From CAVOHU01 sp963843385 (GTDB lineage: Bacteria; Acidobacteriota; Vicinamibacteria; Vicinamibacterales; JAKQTR01): 64,000 bases of DNA. This document shows positions 1 through 9,266 of the stretch, in pieces. The notes below the pieces were generated by a model. The model saw only the letters and a program-made list of their open reading frames with translations, ran no database searches and had not been told where the DNA came from. The stretch is from assembly GCA_963843385.1 (NCBI GenBank), contig CAWJJY010000007.1, positions 744,001 to 808,000 on the forward strand. The letters run 5' to 3'. Numbering within the stretch: position 1 is the first letter of the stretch; each line of letters begins with the position of its first letter. The position numbers and the translations under genes were made by a program.

Positions 1-300
1 GGCTCGGCGGTGCTCGTGGAATCGTCGCACGAGCGATTCGACGGGTCCGGCTACCCGCGCGGCATGCGGGGCGAAGAGATCCCTGTCGCAGCGCGGATCC
101 TCGCCGTTGCAGACAGCTACGACGCCATGACCTCGCCCCGGCCCTATCGTGACTTGCGGCCGTCAGAGGATGCGGTGGATGAAGTGATCGCCTGCCAGGG
201 GACGCTGTACGATCCGCAGGTCGTTGGCGCACTTCAGCGAGTAGTGCACGAATTCGTCGTCGCCATGCCCCGCACTCCGTCCCCGCTCATTCCGTTCTGA
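1..300 (+). CDS. HD-GYP domain protein, C-terminal end (partial)
   Basis: The gene enters from the left edge in frame 1 and stops at 298-300, so only 99 codons are visible. They hold the end of an HD-GYP cyclic-di-GMP phosphodiesterase domain: the DGSGYP block (residues about 14-19) and the VADSYDAMTS-RPYR block (about 36-48), which carries the last metal-ligand Asp. In the family the first block reads HHExxDGxGYP; here it is SHERFDGSGYP, so the first metal-binding His is Ser. Such a change could weaken or abolish hydrolysis, but the rest of the site lies outside the window. The N-terminal architecture (receiver, GAF or PAS domain) cannot be seen. Confidence 0.85.
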   Translation, partial: GSAVLVESSHERFDGSGYPRGMRGEEIPVAARILAVADSYDAMTSPRPYRDLRPSEDAVDEVIACQGTLYDPQVVGALQRVVHEFVVAMPRTPSPLIPF

Positions 301-310
301 AGACCCTGAC

Positions 311-335
311 CGCCGGCGCGGACCGCGCGCCGGCG
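311..335. terminator. GC-rich hairpin after the HD-GYP gene
   Basis: A perfect 10-bp inverted repeat (CGCCGGCGCG, loop GACCG, CGCGCCGGCG) lies 10 nt after the HD-GYP stop codon. No T-run follows, so it is either a transcript-end stabiliser or a weak intrinsic terminator. Confidence 0.5.
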
Positions 336-447
336 CCAATCCAGCCCGGCTTCATTGTGATCGATCGGGCGCAGCCGGTATGCTGGCTGGGTCGCCCGGC
401 GGGTGCGAGCGCGTCCCCGCGCTTGCGCCGTCCTCCTCACGCCAGAC

Positions 448-1692
448 ATGACGAGCGAGCCTTCACCGATTGTTGCCCTGCGGCATCGCAACTTCCGCCT
501 GCTCTGGCTCGGGCAGCTCGTCTCGATGTCCGGGTCGACGATGCAGACGGCGGCCATCCTGTGGCACGTGTCGCTGCTCGTCGATCCGGAACACAAGGGG
601 ATCGCGCTCGGGCTGGTCGGCCTGGCGCGGGTGCTGCCCGTCGTCGGCTTCTCGATGGTGAGCGGCGTGATCGCCGACGTCTACGATCGACGCCGCGTCA
701 TGCTGGTGACGCAGGGCATGATGGCGGTGCTGGCGGCCGTGCTCGCCGTCTTGACGGTCCGCGGTCTCTCCACCGTGTGGCCCATTTACGTGCTTGCCGC
801 ACTGTCGTCCGCGGCGGGCGCCTTCGACGGCCCCGCCCGTCAGGCGCTGATCCCGAACCTGGTGCCGCGCGAACACCTCGCCAACGCCATTGGCCTGAAC
901 ACGATCATGTTTCAGGTGGCGTCGGTGACAGGCCCGTCCATCGGCGGCATTCTCATCGCGGTCTCCGGCGTCGCCGCGGTCTACTGGCTGAATGCGGCGT
1001 CATTCCTCTTCGTCATCGGGGCGCTTGTCGCGATGCGAGGCCTCGTACCCCGCGAGGTGCGGCCCGGTCATCCGGCTCCTGAGGTGAGCCTGCGAGCGGC
1101 ATGGGAGGGACTCCGATTCGTGTTTGGGGCGCCGATCATCCGATCGTCGATGTTGCTCGACTTCTTCGCCACGTTCTTCTCCTCGGCGACCGCGCTGCTG
1201 CCGATCTATGCGCAGGACATCCTCCAGGTCGGCGCGCACGGCTACGGCTGGCTGTACGCCGCCCCCTCGGCCGGTGCGCTGCTGGCCAGCGCGGCGATGG
1301 TCCGGCTGGTGGACCGGGTCGAACGCCGCGGCGCGATTCTGCTCTTGACAGTCGCCAGCTACGGGCTGGCCACGGTCGCCTTCGGGATCTCGCAGCAGTT
1401 CTGGCTGACGTTGGTCTGCCTGGCCCTGACCGGGGCCACCGACACGGTTGGCATGGTGCTGCGAAACGTCATCCGGCAGATGGAAACGCCGGATCACATC
1501 CGCGGCCGCATGGTTGGCGTCAACATGGTCTTCTTCATGGGAGGCCCGCAGCTGGGCGAGCTGGAAGCCGGTCTGGTCGCCAACTGGTTCGGGGCGCCGT
1601 TCTCGGTCGTGAGCGGGGGCGTGGGCTGCCTGGCGGCCGTCGCATGGATTGCGGCGCGCACGCCCGACTTGCGCCGTTACCGCCGTCACTGA
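448..1692 (+). CDS. MFS transporter, EntS-like (MFS_3) exporter
   Basis: This 414-residue protein is an integral inner-membrane permease of the major facilitator superfamily, with about 12 hydrophobic segments. It begins IVALRHRNFRLLWLGQLVS, the typical opening of the EntS/MFS_3 group of siderophore and drug exporters. The cytoplasmic loop between helices 2 and 3 carries the MFS signature as DVYDRRRVM (about residues 77-85). The ATG at 448 is preferred over an in-frame start 45 nt upstream because conservation begins there; no strong ribosome site is visible. It stands alone, and its substrate cannot be told from sequence. Confidence 0.85.
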   Translation: MTSEPSPIVALRHRNFRLLWLGQLVSMSGSTMQTAAILWHVSLLVDPEHKGIALGLVGLARVLPVVGFSMVSGVIADVYDRRRVMLVTQGMMAVLAAVLAVLTVRGLSTVWPIYVLAALSSAAGAFDGPARQALIPNLVPREHLANAIGLNTIMFQVASVTGPSIGGILIAVSGVAAVYWLNAASFLFVIGALVAMRGLVPREVRPGHPAPEVSLRAAWEGLRFVFGAPIIRSSMLLDFFATFFSSATALLPIYAQDILQVGAHGYGWLYAAPSAGALLASAAMVRLVDRVERRGAILLLTVASYGLATVAFGISQQFWLTLVCLALTGATDTVGMVLRNVIRQMETPDHIRGRMVGVNMVFFMGGPQLGELEAGLVANWFGAPFSVVSGGVGCLAAVAWIAARTPDLRRYRRH

Positions 1693-2032
1693 TTCTCCCG
1701 CCAGCCTCCGTCCAGGCCAGGCTGGTCTTCGCGAGCAGCCCATCATCCGACCGGCGAAAGAACTACGAGTCATTGGATAGGAGATTCCAGCCGTTTGGAT
1801 ACCCGAGCGAATCGACGATCAGGAATCGCAGCATTCGGCCGAAATCCGACACGTTTTCACTGGTGCGGAGCTTGCTTTCCTTAGGGATAACCCGTAGTCC
1901 ATCTCCCAAGCTCTAAACAGTGCCTGGCGACCTCCGTGGGTTGGAGGGCGCTCAGACGCCGATTGTCCCTCGGACTCGCCAGGGGCTTGGTGGGGGCGGG
2001 ATTGTGTTGAACGCGGTAATGAGGAGGCTCCC
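1693..2032. other. Intergenic region upstream of the outer-membrane receptor gene
   Basis: This 340-base gap contains no convincing ORF. Positions about 1740-1920 are less GC-rich than the surroundings, as expected for a promoter region, but I see no clear -35/-10 pair. The last 15 bases hold the ribosome site GAGGAG of the receptor gene. Confidence 0.5.
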
Positions 2033-5000
2033 ATGAAGGTTCGTTCGGCCGTGATTGTCGCCATGGCGCTTTGCTGCCTGGCGTCGGCGGGGTTCGCTCA
2101 ACAGACCGGTGAGATGTACGGCAAGGTCACCGACCCGTCTGGCGCTGTGCTTCCGGGCGTGACGGTGACGCTTCACAGCACCGTGCTGCTCCAGCCACTG
2201 ACCGCACTGACCACAGCCACCGGGACCTATCGGTTCCCGCAGTTGCCGATCGGTCTTTACAGCGTGAGGTTCGAACTGCCCGGATTCAAGTCGGTGCTCA
2301 AGTCGAACTTCCGGCTCGAGATCGGCCTGAACGTCCAGGTGAACCAGACGCTCGAGTTGTCGACTGTCTCAGAGACGGTCACCGTGGTTGGCGAGACTCC
2401 GCTTGTCGACACCAAGGACACGAGCAAGACCGCGCGCCTGACGCAGGAGACGCTGCAGAGCATCCCGTCAGCGCGCGATCCGTGGGTCATGCTGGAGCAG
2501 ACGGCCTCGGTGGTCGTGGACCGCTCGAATGTCGGCGGCAGCCAGTCGGGGCAGCAGTCGAACTTCATCGCGCGCGGGGCAGCCTTCAGCCAGCAGAAGT
2601 GGAACCTCGACGGCGTTGATATCACCGATATGTCGGCCACGGGCGGATCGCCCGTGTATTTCGACTTCGACGCCTTCGAAGAAATGCAGATTTCGACCGG
2701 CGGCGCCGACGTGACGATGATGACCCCCGGGGTTGGCCTGAACCTGGTCACCAAGAGCGGCACCGACAAGTTCAGGGGTTCGGCCCGGTTCTACCTCACG
2801 CCCCAGAAGTTCGAGGCCGTCAACATCACCGATGCCCTGCGGAAAGAGGGGGCGACGTCGGGCAATCCGATTCAGAACATCCAGGACTTCGGGGCCGAAC
2901 TCGGGGGTCCGATCGTGCTCGGACGAGCCTGGTTCTGGGGGGCCTACGGCGAGCAGAACATCAAGGCCGGTGTCAACAACTTCTACAAGCCGGACGCGTC
3001 GTGCCAGACGATGAAGGCGGACCTCAAAGCCGATCCGCTGTCGCATCCGATCAAGGACGTCTGGGGATGCCTGAGCACCGATCTGACGACGCTCAAGAAT
3101 TACAACGGCAAACTTGCCGTGGCGCCGTTCAGGAGCAACCAGTTCGAGTTCTTCTTCAACATGGCGGGCAAGGTCCGTAACGCCCGCGGGGCCGACGATC
3201 TCCACCCGATCGAAACGACCTACCGCCAGAAGGATGTGCCGTCCAGCCTGGGCCTCGGTTCGTCGCTCTGGAAGACCGGATTGCCGAAGACCTACAAGTG
3301 GAGCGATCGGCACGTCTTCAGCGATCGCCTCATGATGGAGTTGCAGTACGCGCACGTCGGGAACAACTTCATCCTCGACTTTCACGACGACTCCCTCGCC
3401 GGTGTTCAGCCCATCCAGGAGCAGTACAGCCCGGCAGGACTCTGGGGCCGGTCGCTGAATCGCAGCGTCTACGTGCGGCCAACCGACAGCATCGACCTTT
3501 CGGGCAGCTTCTTCGCGCCAGGCTTCCTGGGCGGCGACCACTCGATCAAGTTCGGGGGCAAGTACCGAAATGACGTCGCGCACTCCGAGACGCACTACGG
3601 CGGCAACGCCGTGGATCAGCTGGCGTACGGTCAGCCCTGGAGGGTGCAGATCTACCGCGACTCGTACAGCGAGTACCAGTTGCGCAATCGCAACTTCTAC
3701 ATCCAGGACAGCTACTCGCGGCAACGGCTGACAGTCAACGCAGGATTCCGGTTCGACTACCAGACCGACGAGTCTCGCCCGGGCAAGGTGCCCGGTGTGC
3801 CCTTTGTGGGCCAGGCCACGTTCAACGGTGCGATGAACTTCTGCCCCAGCCCCACCCCGACCGGGTGCCAGGTCGCACCGATTGTCTACGTCGGAACCGG
3901 CCAGATCTTCGATCAGCTCCCGTCAGTGCAGTTCAACGGCGCGAAGGCGCTCGGCGACGGGACCTACGCGTTCAAGAACTGGTCGCCGCGTGTGGGACTG
4001 ACCTACGACGTGCTGGGCAACGGCCGCAACGTCGTCAAGGTGAACTACGCGCGCTACATCGCCCAGGAGGGCACCGGCGACCTGTCGAGTTCGTACACGC
4101 TGACCGGGTCGAACTCGAACGTGATCTACCCTTGGGTCGATCTCAACGGCGACACCGTCGCCCAGGCGAACGAGATCGTCATGCTCCCGGTGCCGCTCGG
4201 TTCCGGGGGCAACTACGACTACCGGAACCCGACCGCCATTGCGACCCCGGTCGTCAAGAACGATCCGAATATCAAGCTCGAGCACACCGACGAGGTCGTG
4301 GTTGGCTTCGAGAGGCAGTTCGGTTCGGACTTCGCGGCGGAAGCCAGCTTCATCGCGCGGAGGTCGTCCAACTTCCGGACCAACTGGATCACCGACGGCA
4401 CCTACGACCCGAACAGCTGGACCTCCGCCAACTACTCCGGACCCGTGAGCTACACGCCGGCCGCCTCGAGCTGTCCGGCCAACTCCCTCTGCAACCCGGT
4501 TCAGTACTACGCGACCACGAGCACCATCCCGGTCTACAGGCTGTACCGGAACCTCCCTGGCTACTATCGGGTGTATCAGGGCGTCGATGTCACGTTGCGC
4601 AAGCGGATGTCGCACGGCTGGATGGCGAACGCCAGCTTCTCGTGGAACAACGCGCCCGAGTACTACCCCGCCGGGTCGTACCAGGATCCGACCAACATCA
4701 GCAACCTCAACGGCGGGCAGTACGCGCCGCAGTCGACGACCAGCGGCATCGACAACGTGTTCGTCAACGCGAAATGGATCGCCCGGCTCTCGGGGGTGTA
4801 CCAGGTGCCCGTCGTCAAGGCTGACGTGGCCGCGTTCGTCAACGTCCGGAGCGGATTCCCTCTGCTGCAGTTCGTGCAGACTCCTTCGCGGGCGCCCCAG
4901 TTCAGCCAGGGCGCAGCCAGCGTGTACGTGGCGGAAGAGGGCTCCGTGCGGCTCCCGACCGTCGCACAGGTCGACTTCAGGGTCGACCGGCCTGTCACCA

Positions 5001-5161
5001 TCGCGCGCGTGAAGGCGACGCTCAGCATCGACGTGTTCAACCTGCTTGACGCCAACACGATTCTCTCGCAGCGGCGCCAGCAGAACGCGACCAACGCCAA
5101 CACGGTGTCGGCCATTCTCGCGCCGCGCGTCTTGCGGTTTGGTGTGCGCATGACCTGGTAG
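2033..5161 (+). CDS. TonB-dependent receptor-like outer-membrane protein (Oar-like)
   Basis: This 1042-residue precursor begins with a Sec signal peptide (MKVRSAVIVAMALCCLASAG, cleavage near FAQ-Q). A carboxypeptidase-regulatory-like beta-sandwich follows (about 27-115, GKVTDPSGAVLPGVTV). Next come a plug domain (about 120-245) and a long beta-barrel ending in Trp (RFGVRMTW), the usual C-terminal aromatic signal for outer-membrane assembly. This architecture is typical of the Oar/TonB-dependent receptors that are expanded in Acidobacteriota and Myxococcota. It probably imports or binds peptides or glycans, but no partner SusD-like gene is present and the substrate is unknown. The ribosome site GAGGAG lies 6 nt before the ATG, and a strong terminator follows. 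Confidence 0.9.
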   Translation: MKVRSAVIVAMALCCLASAGFAQQTGEMYGKVTDPSGAVLPGVTVTLHSTVLLQPLTALTTATGTYRFPQLPIGLYSVRFELPGFKSVLKSNFRLEIGLNVQVNQTLELSTVSETVTVVGETPLVDTKDTSKTARLTQETLQSIPSARDPWVMLEQTASVVVDRSNVGGSQSGQQSNFIARGAAFSQQKWNLDGVDITDMSATGGSPVYFDFDAFEEMQISTGGADVTMMTPGVGLNLVTKSGTDKFRGSARFYLTPQKFEAVNITDALRKEGATSGNPIQNIQDFGAELGGPIVLGRAWFWGAYGEQNIKAGVNNFYKPDASCQTMKADLKADPLSHPIKDVWGCLSTDLTTLKNYNGKLAVAPFRSNQFEFFFNMAGKVRNARGADDLHPIETTYRQKDVPSSLGLGSSLWKTGLPKTYKWSDRHVFSDRLMMELQYAHVGNNFILDFHDDSLAGVQPIQEQYSPAGLWGRSLNRSVYVRPTDSIDLSGSFFAPGFLGGDHSIKFGGKYRNDVAHSETHYGGNAVDQLAYGQPWRVQIYRDSYSEYQLRNRNFYIQDSYSRQRLTVNAGFRFDYQTDESRPGKVPGVPFVGQATFNGAMNFCPSPTPTGCQVAPIVYVGTGQIFDQLPSVQFNGAKALGDGTYAFKNWSPRVGLTYDVLGNGRNVVKVNYARYIAQEGTGDLSSSYTLTGSNSNVIYPWVDLNGDTVAQANEIVMLPVPLGSGGNYDYRNPTAIATPVVKNDPNIKLEHTDEVVVGFERQFGSDFAAEASFIARRSSNFRTNWITDGTYDPNSWTSANYSGPVSYTPAASSCPANSLCNPVQYYATTSTIPVYRLYRNLPGYYRVYQGVDVTLRKRMSHGWMANASFSWNNAPEYYPAGSYQDPTNISNLNGGQYAPQSTTSGIDNVFVNAKWIARLSGVYQVPVVKADVAAFVNVRSGFPLLQFVQTPSRAPQFSQGAASVYVAEEGSVRLPTVAQVDFRVDRPVTIARVKATLSIDVFNLLDANTILSQRRQQNATNANTVSAILAPRVLRFGVRMTW

Positions 5162-5223
5162 GACCACAGGCAGGGCGCGATCCGACTGATCGCAGCGCCT
5201 GCCACGCACGCAGCCGGTAGAAT

Positions 5224-5258
5224 AGGGGCGGGTCAATTCGGGGCCCGCCCCTTTTCTT
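5224..5258 (+). terminator. Rho-independent terminator after the receptor gene
   Basis: A perfect 9-bp stem (AGGGGCGGG pairing with CCCGCCCCT) with an 11-nt loop is followed by TTTTCTTGT. It sits 62 nt past the receptor stop codon and isolates that gene from the downstream hydrolase. Confidence 0.85.
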
Positions 5259-5342
5259 GTCTGAAGCCAGCCAGCGGCTGCTCAAGTTCCGCGCCTCGAG
5301 GTGTCGCCTGCAGGGCACCCGGGCTTGTTCGGGAGACCCGAG

Positions 5343-7253
5343 ATGAGGAGGTCATGGAAGACCCGCCTGCGAGCCGGCGGCCTGGCGGCGTCCGTTTGCA
5401 TGGCTCTGGCGCTCGTGGCAGGCAGCCAGGACCTGGACTACCTCCGCGGGGCGTACGGGAAATCCGAGTATCGGGTGCCGATGAGAGACGGCGTGAAGCT
5501 GTTCACGTCGGTCTACGTTCCGAGGGCCCGGTCCGCGAGCTATCCAATCCTGCTGACCCGCACACCCTACAGCGTCGCGCCATATGGCGAGGACGCCTAT
5601 CGCGCGAGCCTCGGGCCATCGGATCTCTTCGCGCGCGAGGGCTTCATCTTCGTCTACCAGGACGTGCGCGGCCGGATGATGTCGGAAGGCGAGTTCACCG
5701 ACATGCGGCCGCAACTGGATGTCAAGCACGGTCCGACTGACATCGACGAGAGCACGGACACCTACGACACGATCGACTGGCTGGTGAAGCACATCCCGAA
5801 CAACAACGGCCGGGTCGGCTTGTACGGGATCTCGTATCCGGGTTTCTATACCGCGGCAGGAATGATCGACGCGCACCCGGCGCTCAAGGCCGCGTCGCCA
5901 CAGGCCCCGATCTCCGACTGGTTCATCGGCGACGATTTTCATCACAACGGCGCCCTCTACCTGCCTCATGCGTTCAATTTCTTCTTCGGCTTCGGGCGCC
6001 CTCGACCGGTCCCGACGACGGCCTCGGGCCCTCGGCTCGACTACCGAACCTCCGACGGTTATGCGTTCTACCTGAAGCTCGGCCCGATGCCGAACATCAA
6101 CGCCAGGTTCTTCAAAGGCGAGATCGCGTTCTGGAACCAGATGATGGAGCACGAGGCCTACGACGCGTTCTGGCAGGCGCGCAATCTGCGTCCGCACCTC
6201 AGGAACATCAAGCCGGCCGTGCTGACGGTCGGCGGCTGGTTCGACGCGGAGGATCTGTTCGGCGCCTTGGAGACCTTCAAGAACGTGGAGCGCCAGCACC
6301 CGCTCTCATCGAATACGCTCGTCATGGGACCCTGGGTCCACGGCGGGTGGGCGCGGTCCGACGGAGACCGCCTTGGCGATGTCCGCTTTGGTACGAAGAC
6401 CGGCCCTTTCTACCGGGAGAAGATGGAGTTGCCGTTCTTCGTCCGCCACCTGAAAGGCGGGCCGGATCCGAATCTTCCAAAGGCGTGGGTGTTCGAGACC
6501 GGGCGAAACGCGTGGCGCAGGTTCGATGCGTGGCCGCCGGCTGGGGCGGCCACCCGCTCGCTCTATCTCCGCGCGGGGGGACGCCTCGCGTTCGACCCGC
6601 CGACCGACGCCGGGAACGTGTACGACGAGTATGTCAGCGACCCCGGGAACCCGGTTCCGTACACGAAGGCCCTGTCGGTGACGATGACGCGCGAGCACAT
6701 GATCGAGGACCAGCGCTTCGCGGCGGAGCGGTCCGATGTGCTGACCTACGTGACCGACGTCCTCGCCGAGGACGTGACGGTGGCCGGCCCCGCTTCTCCG
6801 AGCCTCCAGGTATCGACCAGCGGAACCGATTCCGACTGGGTCGTGAAGCTCATCGACGTGTACCCCGACACGCCTGCCGACCCGAACCTCGTGCCGGGCC
6901 CCGGTCCAAAGCCTGCGCGAGCCGGCGGCGCGGGGGGCTACCAGCAGCTGGTGCGCGGCGAGGCGATGAGAGGCAAGTTCAGGACGAGCTACGAGAAGCC
7001 CGAGCCGTTCGTGCCCGGACAGCTGGCCAAGATCGAATACGCCATGCCCGATGTGTTTCACACGTTCCGTCGCGGCCATCGGATTGGCGTGCAGATCCAG
7101 AGCTCGTGGTTCCCGCTCGTCAACCTCAACCCCCAGACGTTCTGCAACATCAACACGGCGACAGCCGCCATGTTCCAGAAAGCCGTGCAGCGGGTGTACC
7201 GGGGCGAGCATTCCGCCTCACACGTGCGCCTGACGATTCTCGGCGGGAATTGA
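5343..7253 (+). CDS. Secreted CocE/NonD-family alpha/beta hydrolase
   Basis: The 636-residue protein has a signal peptide (MRRSWKTRLRAGGLAASVCM... ending near VAGS). It then shows the X-Pro dipeptidyl-peptidase S15/CocE fold: the nucleophile elbow GLYGISYPG with Ser near residue 163, an alpha/beta domain to about residue 370, and a C-terminal jelly-roll (PepX_C) domain. CocE-type enzymes hydrolyse esters, acyl amides or X-Pro peptides; which applies here cannot be said. The ATG at 5343 is chosen because it begins the signal peptide; an upstream in-frame ATG at 5301 would put 14 uncharged and Pro-rich residues in front of it. The context of other secreted peptidases in this window suggests peptide degradation in the periplasm. 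Confidence 0.85.
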   Translation: MRRSWKTRLRAGGLAASVCMALALVAGSQDLDYLRGAYGKSEYRVPMRDGVKLFTSVYVPRARSASYPILLTRTPYSVAPYGEDAYRASLGPSDLFAREGFIFVYQDVRGRMMSEGEFTDMRPQLDVKHGPTDIDESTDTYDTIDWLVKHIPNNNGRVGLYGISYPGFYTAAGMIDAHPALKAASPQAPISDWFIGDDFHHNGALYLPHAFNFFFGFGRPRPVPTTASGPRLDYRTSDGYAFYLKLGPMPNINARFFKGEIAFWNQMMEHEAYDAFWQARNLRPHLRNIKPAVLTVGGWFDAEDLFGALETFKNVERQHPLSSNTLVMGPWVHGGWARSDGDRLGDVRFGTKTGPFYREKMELPFFVRHLKGGPDPNLPKAWVFETGRNAWRRFDAWPPAGAATRSLYLRAGGRLAFDPPTDAGNVYDEYVSDPGNPVPYTKALSVTMTREHMIEDQRFAAERSDVLTYVTDVLAEDVTVAGPASPSLQVSTSGTDSDWVVKLIDVYPDTPADPNLVPGPGPKPARAGGAGGYQQLVRGEAMRGKFRTSYEKPEPFVPGQLAKIEYAMPDVFHTFRRGHRIGVQIQSSWFPLVNLNPQTFCNINTATAAMFQKAVQRVYRGEHSASHVRLTILGGN

Positions 7254-7363
7254 ACGGAAAGCCGCGCCGGCGACCTCGGCCGGGCGGTTTCGCTGCTCCC
7301 TCGACTGGACACGCAGTGGGATCTGCTGCTCCGCGTGCTCGCGGGGTAGTTCCCATGGGGTCA

Positions 7364-7390
7364 CGCCCTCGCGCGCACGGGAGGGCGCGG
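7364..7390. terminator. Hairpin between convergent genes
   Basis: The 7-bp repeat CGCCCTC / GAGGGCG with a 10-nt loop lies between the convergent hydrolase and AAA ATPase genes. The T-rich tail is weak, so a role as terminator is only plausible. Confidence 0.3.
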
Positions 7391-7403
7391 CTTTCAGCCG
7401 ATC

Positions 7404-9266
7404 CTATCGCCTGCTGCCGACGGTTGCCCGAAGAAGCCTCAGCCGGGCATCGAGTTCGTCGGGTGTCATCGCGGCGTACTTCGCGGGCAACAGGCGGCGG
7501 CTCGACGTCTCGAACACCGCGAGCAATTCCATGTACTCGAGCAGTTCTGAGTCCCGGCTCGGGAAGTAGTCCGCGGCCGCCCGCGCGAGGTGTCTCGCCT
7601 CGACCTCCGGGTCGCCTCCCGCTTCGCGCGCGGCATCGTCGTTGGCCATGAGCACCACGGCCTCGACATCGGCGTTGCTGTAGCCGACCAGCTTGGCGGA
7701 GAACTCAGCGCGAATCGTCGTCAAATCGACCTGGGTGCGGACCTTGTTCTTGCGAATGCTGGCCCGCGCGACGTTCTCGACTTCGTCGGGTGTCTGCGAG
7801 TAGAGGAACGGGATCTTGCGGTCCAGCCTGCCGGCGCGCTTGAGGTCCACGTCGAGCTTGTCGGGCCGGTTGGTCATGACAAGGAACAGGATCCGGCCCC
7901 GGTTCGACGTGTCCGACATGAATTCCTTGATGCGGGCGATGACGCGGGACGAGGTGCCGCCGTCGCCCTCGCCATCGGTGTTGCCGAAGGCGCGGTCGCC
8001 TTCGTCCACGATGACCACCACCTGGCCGATGGCCCGGATGACGGTGAGAATCTTCTCGAGGTTGCCTTCGGTGGCACCGACCCACTTCGACCTGAAGTTC
8101 TTGAGCTTGATCGTCGTCAGCCCGCATTCCTTCGCAAAGGCCTCGGCGACGAACGTCTTGCCGGTGCCCATCGGGCCGGTGAACAGGATGCCCATCGGCA
8201 CGCGGCTGGTGAGACCATCCTTGATGCTCTGGGCGATGACTCCCAGGTCCTTCTTGACCTCGTCCATGCCGCCGACGACCTCGAAGCCGTGTTCCGGCTC
8301 GACGAACTCGACCAGGCCGAAGCACTCCCGTTCGAGGATCTCCCGCTTGCGCCTGGCGATGAGGCGGTCGACGTCCTGGCGGGCCCGATCGGCGGCGACA
8401 GTGGCCTCGGACGCGGGTGTGGCAGCCGAAGGCGCGATGAGCCGGCGAATCTCGTCGGGCGGCAGGCCGGCCGTCAGCGTGGCGAGCTTCTTCGCACGGG
8501 CCGGCACGTCGGCTCCAGGGCCGAGGATTCCGGCGATGAAGGCCTCGCGCTGCGCGGCTTCTTCCTCGGAGGCCGGCGGGGGAGTCAGAATCGAGGCGAT
8601 TTGGACGGCCTTCAGGCCGGCCGTGATCTCGGCGTAGCGATCGACGTCCCTGTCGGTGAGCCGGGCGTCGGAGATCCGCGCCACGACGCGGCGGGTGTCG
8701 CGATCCGGCATCGGGATCTCGACGACAGCGACGCGGGGGTTGGAGACGATCTTCGGCGCCAGGTCGCTCAGGTTCTCGGCGACGAGCAGGATGATGTTGT
8801 CGCCCTTTTCGATGGCCGGCAGCGACGACCACCGATGCAGGGTGATGATGGCGGCCCGGTCGGCGTCAGCCTGGAACGACGGATCCCCGGCGGGCGCAAG
8901 CGCCTCCGAGTATTCGAGGATCACCGCCACGCGCGTGGAGCCGACCAGCAGCCGCTCGAGCCCCGGCAGCACCTTGTCCTTCTGGGTCTCGAGCAGCAGG
9001 TCGTCTGTGCCGGGCAACGACGTCCCTCGCTTGGCGAAACGGGCGCCGGTCGCCAGGTTGTAGGTGGCGATGGTCTCGCGCGTGTCCTTGAGCAGCACCT
9101 CGCTCAGGAATTCCACCAGGCTCGATGTCTTCTGTCCGTGCACCACCACGTCGTAGACGTTGCCGTGGAGCACGAACATGGAGGCTTCACCCCGGAGGTA
9201 GCGGCGCCGCAGATCCTCCGCCCATGCCGGAAGCAGACGAGGTTCGTTCATAGGAGCCTTTGGCAT
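7404..9266 (-). CDS. AAA ATPase of the PspA operon, with degenerate N-terminal ATPase-like half
   Basis: This 620-residue protein is the last gene of the operon. Its C-terminal half is a classic-clade AAA module: Walker A GPMGTGKT (about 364-371), pore-loop-like KWVGATEGN (about 394-402), Walker B VVVIVDEGD (about 416-424), sensor-1 VMTNRP, and the arginine finger in RAGRLDR (about 477-483). The N-terminal half (about 30-250) contains Walker B-like VAVILEYSEAL and sensor-like ILLVAENLSDL strings but no P-loop. It looks like a decayed ATPase or substrate-recruiting domain. The start at 9266 overlaps the upstream stop by one base (TGATG); a second ATG at 9251 with AAAGG before it is an alternative. 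In a PspA operon the enzyme may remodel ESCRT-III-like polymers as Vps4 does, which is inference. Confidence 0.9.
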   Translation of the reverse strand: MPKAPMNEPRLLPAWAEDLRRRYLRGEASMFVLHGNVYDVVVHGQKTSSLVEFLSEVLLKDTRETIATYNLATGARFAKRGTSLPGTDDLLLETQKDKVLPGLERLLVGSTRVAVILEYSEALAPAGDPSFQADADRAAIITLHRWSSLPAIEKGDNIILLVAENLSDLAPKIVSNPRVAVVEIPMPDRDTRRVVARISDARLTDRDVDRYAEITAGLKAVQIASILTPPPASEEEAAQREAFIAGILGPGADVPARAKKLATLTAGLPPDEIRRLIAPSAATPASEATVAADRARQDVDRLIARRKREILERECFGLVEFVEPEHGFEVVGGMDEVKKDLGVIAQSIKDGLTSRVPMGILFTGPMGTGKTFVAEAFAKECGLTTIKLKNFRSKWVGATEGNLEKILTVIRAIGQVVVIVDEGDRAFGNTDGEGDGGTSSRVIARIKEFMSDTSNRGRILFLVMTNRPDKLDVDLKRAGRLDRKIPFLYSQTPDEVENVARASIRKNKVRTQVDLTTIRAEFSAKLVGYSNADVEAVVLMANDDAAREAGGDPEVEARHLARAAADYFPSRDSELLEYMELLAVFETSSRRLLPAKYAAMTPDELDARLRLLRATVGSRR

